This document shows, one piece after another, positions 60,771-64,000 of a stretch of DNA of 64,000 bases. Position 1 is the first letter of the stretch; the number at the start of each line of letters is the position of its first letter. The DNA is from Adlercreutzia sp910585575. GTDB taxonomy: Bacteria > Actinomycetota > Coriobacteriia > Coriobacteriales > Eggerthellaceae. Both the position numbers and the translations under genes were made by a program. The DNA lies in the NCBI RefSeq assembly GCF_951801035.1, contig NZ_CATOKT010000002.1; one strand, written 5' to 3'. The notes under the pieces are model-generated. The model saw only the letters and a program-made list of their open reading frames with translations. It ran no database searches and had not been told where the DNA came from.

Positions 60771-61733
60771 CTAGAGGTAGAGGTGGGGATAGAGGATGCG
60801 CTGACGCAGCACGTAGCGGCGTTCGCGCCAGGTTTGGCTGCGCACGCGGAACCGGTGGCCCATCATCTGGTAGAGGGCCGTCGCGGCCTCATCGAGGCGC
60901 CGTGCGTCCTTCACCTGCTGATTGGTGAGCGTGAGTACCTGGTATCCCAAGCTTTGCAGGGCGTTGCGCTTGGACGAGTCCGCCACGGCTCGTTGCTCGG
61001 TGCCGTGGTAGGTGTCGGAATCGTATTCGATGCACACTTTGAATTCAGGCCAGCAGAGGTCAGCGAGAAAGTACTCGCGCTCAGTGAGCTGGCCCCCGTC
61101 GCGCACCAGGGGAATGCGCTCGTTCATGTGCGGCCGCGGCAGGCCATAGCCTCCCACGGAACGCGGAAGGCAAAGGAACAGGGCTATTTCCGTTTCACGG
61201 GGAGAGGCGGAACCGGCGGCAACGTAGTTGAGCGCCTGGTGCGCCACGGCGCACCCGCGGCCGCCGTTCATTTTCGCCGCGAATTCCGCTAGCCGCCCCG
61301 GTGTGGTAAGGGGCAAGCGGGCGGGGAGCTCCTCGTCGGTGCTGTCGGGGACGTAAGAGGCGCAAAGCTCATAACCGAAGCGCGCGACATCTACGAGGTC
61401 CGCCACGCCGGCCATCTGCCGCCAGCTGGCTTCGGGGCTGCTGAGGAAGAGGTCCGTGGCCAGGGGATGAAAACAGGGCCGTACCGAGGTGGCCCATACG
61501 TGGCAAACGGCGTGGCTAAACGAACGATGGCAGCTGCGGTCGGGAATGACGAGATGCAGGGGATCGTCCTCTCCCAACAACCCGCGCCCCTGGAGGAAGG
61601 CACGCGCGTCGCGTACCTCGCTGACCTGGGGCGGCTTACTGACAGACGGCAGTCGGCGTGTTTGGAGCTCCAGAGGCCCCCGTGCCTTGCGCCAGAGCAT
61701 ACGGGCAGTGTCGAATCCAAGGAAGAGGGCCAT
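60771..61733 (-). CDS. DUF559/Vsr-like nuclease-fold protein
   Basis: This 320-residue protein has an N-terminal region without a known family (about 1-175). The C-terminal endonuclease-like domain includes SPRETEIALFLCLPRSVGGYG, FLADLCWPEFKVCIEYDSDTYHG and KRNALQSLGYQVLTLTNQQV. The E...D...E-x-D arrangement fits the Vsr/DUF559 PD-(D/E)XK-like fold common in Actinomycetota, often of unproven activity. ATG 61733 has AAAGGAG upstream; the frame stays open further upstream only across low-complexity repeat DNA. Confidence 0.8.
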   Translation of the reverse strand: MALFLGFDTARMLWRKARGPLELQTRRLPSVSKPPQVSEVRDARAFLQGRGLLGEDDPLHLVIPDRSCHRSFSHAVCHVWATSVRPCFHPLATDLFLSSPEASWRQMAGVADLVDVARFGYELCASYVPDSTDEELPARLPLTTPGRLAEFAAKMNGGRGCAVAHQALNYVAAGSASPRETEIALFLCLPRSVGGYGLPRPHMNERIPLVRDGGQLTEREYFLADLCWPEFKVCIEYDSDTYHGTEQRAVADSSKRNALQSLGYQVLTLTNQQVKDARRLDEAATALYQMMGHRFRVRSQTWRERRYVLRQRILYPHLYL

Positions 61734-61776
61734 AGGGGATCTCCTTTCCGAAGGGATAGGATGAAACGGGGGCGGT

Positions 61777-61989
61777 AGCTGCTGCGTGGATGGAAGTTGA
61801 CGGGCTGGTGTCTGGATTGGGGGGAAGCTCGGGTCGAAAACGGGTGTGGTGCGTGGTGGAGGGCAGTGGAAGGTAGTAGAGGGCGGCAAGGATGGAAGTG
61901 AGGGGGCGGAGCGCGGTTCTGCAGCTGCTGCGTGGATGGAAGTTGACGGGCTGGTGTCTGGATTGGGGGAGGCTCGGGTCAAAAAACGG
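61777..61989. repeat. 67-bp direct repeat, two near-identical copies
   Basis: Copies at 61777-61843 and 61923-61989, both starting AGCTGCTGCGTGGATGGAAG and ending in AAAACGG, differ at only a few bases, with 79 bases between. Confidence 0.85.
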
Positions 61990-61994
61990 TTAAG

Positions 61995-62227
61995 GCGGGG
62001 GTTTGGTTCCAAATCGGGCGTTTAAGGTCGAAAAGAGGCCGAAGCGGGGGTTTGTCAAAGAGCGCATGGCGCCCATGGTAGCGTTTTGCGAGATTAACCC
62101 GTTTCCTCATAAACGAACTATGGTCGATGGGGTCAAAAATAGTTCGAGGCGATTTTTTCGGCCTGCAAAAGCATCAACTTGGACGCGATTTTGACCTTAA
62201 ACGCCCGATTTGGAACCAAACCCCCGC
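61995..62227. repeat. Perfect 35-bp inverted repeat with TTTGGTTCC core
   Basis: 61995-62029 and 62193-62227 are exact reverse complements; the arms contain GGGTTTGGTTCCAAATCGGG. Outside them GTCAAAAA (61978) and TTTTTGAC (about 62236-62243) extend the symmetry imperfectly. The 163-base interior has a GAACTAT / ATAGTTC pair. It carries no transposase. Confidence 0.85.
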
Positions 62228-62320
62228 TTGGACGAATTTTTGACCACGGCGAGAAGGGGGCGGGGTGGGCACAGTGGCAGAGGTGCAGAAAAGAGACTGC
62301 AGCGAGCGGAGTCCTCTCGC

Positions 62321-62350
62321 AAAAAGAAGGACCCGCTGAGCGGGTCCTTC
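62321..62350 (-). terminator. Intrinsic terminator downstream of ddh
   Basis: GAAGGACCCGCT (62326-62337) pairs with 62339-62350; on the minus strand the stem is followed by TTTTTGCG. It lies about 195 bases after the ddh stop codon. Confidence 0.85.
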
Positions 62351-62512
62351 GAGGTTGCATGACGTAATCGGTTACGGTGTTTTGCGGGTTCTGCGCAGCT
62401 TGAGGCTCGCGAGCTGACTGTTGCGCAGGGCTGACGGCTGCAGGGCTGGCAACTGGTGCCAGGGCCGACCGCGGGCTGCAAGGGCTTGCTAGTTGCTGAC
62501 CGCCTGCAACCA

Positions 62513-62573
62513 CGCAGGGCTTGCGGCATGTGGGCGCGCAGGGCTTACAGCATGTGGGCGCGCAGGTCTTCGG
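62513..62573 (-). repeat. 24-bp tandem repeat spanning the ddh stop codon
   Basis: Units at 62526-62549 and 62550-62573 differ at a few positions, and a partial third copy lies at 62513-62525. Each contains GCATGTGGGCGCGCAG, which encodes LRAHM on the minus strand; the stop codon (62545-62547) lies in the unit after the true C-terminus. Confidence 0.8.
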
Positions 62574-63528
62574 CGCTTAGCGGCGAGAGGAGGGCCGGGG
62601 CGATATCGAAGATGGTCTTGCAGCCCGTCTCGCCGGCCTGGGCCATGCGGTAGCAGGCGCGAGCGCAGGCGGCCAGGACGCTTCCAGTGAACTCGGGGTT
62701 CGAGTCCAGCTTGAGCGAGTACTCGATGACGTGGGTGTTCTCGCCGTTGGCGCCGGTGGTGCCGGTGCGGATGACCGAGCCGCCGTGGGGGATGCCGGCG
62801 TGGTCGCGGTCGAGCTCTTCCTGGGAGATGAAGGTGACCGTGGTGTCGTAGTCGGCGAAGTAGTTGGGCATGGTGACGATGGCCTCTTCGATGGCGGCGG
62901 TGTCGGCGCCCTCCTCGGCTACGACGAAGCACTCGCGGGTGTGCTTCTGGCGCGTGGTCAGCTCGGGGTTGGCGCCGGAGCGCACGGCCTCGAGGGCGGC
63001 CGGCACGGGCACCGTGTACTGACGGGCGTCCACCACGCCGGGGATGCGGCGGATGGCGTCGGAGTGGCCCTGAGACACGCCGCGGCCCCAGAAGGTGTAG
63101 TCGGCGCCGTTGGGCATAATGGCACCGGCGTACACGCGCGACACCGAGAACATGCCCGGATCCCAGCCCACCGAGATAATGGCCACATGACCACCTTCGC
63201 GGGCGGCGGCATCCACGGCGGCGAAGTGCGCGGGGATGTTGGCGTGGGTGTCGAAGGAGTCGACCACGTTGTAGAGGCGCGCCGCCTCGGGCGTCTGCTC
63301 GGGCAGGTCGGTGGCCGAGCCGCCGGCCAGCACCAGCACGTCGATGTCGTCGGTGTGGGCGGCCAGATCGGCGGCAGGCCACACGGCCACGTTCTCGCCG
63401 TAGGGCTTCACGCTGTCGGGGTTGCGGCGGGTGAAGATGCCCACCAGCTCCATGTCGTCGTTGGCGGCCACGGCCAGCTCTACGCCGCGTCCGAGATTTC
63501 CGTATCCGAGAATGCCAATGCGAATCAC
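62545..63528 (-). CDS. ddh: meso-Diaminopimelate dehydrogenase
   Basis: This 327-residue enzyme interconverts tetrahydrodipicolinate plus ammonia and meso-DAP with NADPH, a one-step branch of lysine and peptidoglycan synthesis. The N-terminal Rossmann motif is IGILGYGNLGRGVELAV. LVLAGGSATDLPEQTPE, NVVDSFDTHANIP, SVGWDPGMFSVSRVY and FWGRGVSQGHSDAIRRIPGV are the substrate and dinucleotide motifs; ISQEEL and HGGSVIRTG follow. AAGGAGG precedes the ATG. The length matches the family. Confidence 0.95.
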   Translation of the reverse strand: MIRIGILGYGNLGRGVELAVAANDDMELVGIFTRRNPDSVKPYGENVAVWPAADLAAHTDDIDVLVLAGGSATDLPEQTPEAARLYNVVDSFDTHANIPAHFAAVDAAAREGGHVAIISVGWDPGMFSVSRVYAGAIMPNGADYTFWGRGVSQGHSDAIRRIPGVVDARQYTVPVPAALEAVRSGANPELTTRQKHTRECFVVAEEGADTAAIEEAIVTMPNYFADYDTTVTFISQEELDRDHAGIPHGGSVIRTGTTGANGENTHVIEYSLKLDSNPEFTGSVLAACARACYRMAQAGETGCKTIFDIAPALLSPLSAEDLRAHML

Positions 63529-64000
63529 CGGTGCCTCCTTGAGGGTTGAGTGCGTTTAGTGGCTCCATTATGGCGCATAGGGGTCGCGTCTGTGCGCCTG
63601 CCGTGCCCCGCGTAACGAGGATTTAACCGAGCAGGGGCCGTCGGGCGTTCGGAAGCGGCCCTGTCCCCGGAAAGCCTGGGGGCTGTTTGCCCGTCCGCGA
63701 TTCCGGCGCTGCTAGCCGTCCGCGCGGACGGCGCGGGCGGCGCGGTGGTGCCGCTAGGCGAGGCGGCCCGACCGGACGTGTCGCCTAGCGTTGCCGTTCG
63801 CGTGCGCGACGACCGCGCGGAACCGCGCCCTGAGGGCATTGGCGTGGCTGCCGTTGCGCGGCGGCCAGGAGGCGGCGTGGTGCCCGCATTGTCGCGCAGA
63901 CCGTCCAGCGGCTGGGCGGCCGTTGCGCGGCGGTCCGGCGGTAGTGGAGCGTTCGCATTGTCGCGCGGGGCGGCCAGCGGCTGGACGGGAGCCGTCGCTT
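63529..64000. other. Terminal GC-rich region without certain gene
   Basis: A minus-strand -10-like CATAAT (63567-63572) may belong to ddh. From about 63620 one plus-strand frame stays open to the window edge (Ala/Arg/Gly/Val-rich) but lacks a clear start and ribosome site. A CCGTCCGCGCGGACGG palindrome lies near 63716, and a 69-bp tandem repeat near the end. Confidence 0.5.
63851..63988. repeat. Two degenerate 69-bp tandem repeats
   Basis: Both units start CCGTTGCGCGGCGG (63851 and 63920) and contain GCATTGTCGCGC and CCAGCGGCTGG. The period of 69 bases equals 23 codons in the open plus-strand frame. Confidence 0.65.

Larger units (their letters stand above)
61734..62544. other. Repeat-rich intergenic region
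   Basis: This 811-base gap contains a 67-bp direct duplication, a perfect 35-bp inverted repeat, an intrinsic terminator for the upstream ddh gene and a 24-bp tandem repeat at the ddh 3' end. No plausible protein-coding gene was found. Confidence 0.75.

Overview
The window is high-GC DNA whose gene content points to a gut actinobacterium of the Coriobacteriia, most likely family Eggerthellaceae. The pointers are a membrane-embedded LuxR regulator next to a Tat-exported molybdopterin reductase operon, several Mo enzymes in a short stretch, a single-chain pyruvate:ferredoxin oxidoreductase, an AccD-AccA fusion with a FabK-type fatty acid synthesis operon, meso-diaminopimelate dehydrogenase, and a sortase-anchored giant adhesin with an LAQTG-type signal. 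This placement is an inference from family knowledge; no marker RNA gene is present. No tRNA, rRNA, CRISPR array, IS element or prophage was seen.

Layout. 1-5109: 3' part of a very large SdrD/Cna_B-type cell-wall adhesin. 5392-14883: a respiratory module made of a LuxR-type membrane regulator, a protein of unknown function, a DmsABC-like molybdopterin reductase, a TorD-like chaperone and NapG/NapH-like ferredoxins. 14975-21612 (minus): oxalyl-CoA decarboxylase, an AEC transporter and pyruvate:ferredoxin oxidoreductase. 21940-25242: a cation efflux pump, a small membrane protein and an MFS transporter. 25410-29943: a cytosolic formate dehydrogenase with a GltD/NuoF-like NAD(P)H module. 30201-34108: an FDH-N-like Tat-exported enzyme whose selenocysteine/cysteine position appears to be Asp, plus its ferredoxin subunit. 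34207-35561 (minus): a PezAT/zeta-type toxin-antitoxin pair. 35858-39151: EttA, a Lys-rich secreted protein and a low-molecular-weight phosphatase. 39249-42498 (minus): an overlapping elp3 - Trm9-like methyltransferase - ygbA operon. 42666-48802: ThrH, small and unknown proteins, Ppx/GppA, a sortase, a tail-anchored protein and a CapA-like protein. 49369-52017 (minus): three Lys-rich secreted proteins. 52248-60548: a type II fatty acid synthesis locus with fabH divergent from fabK-fabD-fabG-fabF-fabZ-accDA. 60771-63528 (minus): a DUF559-like nuclease and Ddh. The last ~470 bp hold no certain gene.

How the parts fit. The central 30 kb is about anaerobic C1/C2 and electron metabolism. Oxalyl-CoA would be decarboxylated to formyl-CoA, formate oxidised (or CO2 reduced) by the cytosolic FDH, pyruvate oxidised with ferredoxin, and electrons delivered through ferredoxin chains and a DMSO-reductase-type terminal reductase outside the membrane. 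No formyl-CoA transferase gene is present. The fatty acid operon lacks acpP, accB and accC, which must lie elsewhere.

The most interesting signals are: (1) the FDH-N-like protein with Asp196/Arg197 where FDH-N has Sec-His; (2) a bacterial Elp3 translationally coupled to a Trm9-like methyltransferase, which suggests a eukaryote-like mcm5U tRNA pathway; (3) an AccD-AccA fusion carrying an extra ~250-residue N-terminal domain that looks like a remnant of the biotin carboxylase N-domain; (4) long inverted-repeat elements in intergenic DNA, two of which share a TTTGGTTCC core; (5) 24-bp tandem repeats lying just after, or across, the stop codons of two genes.
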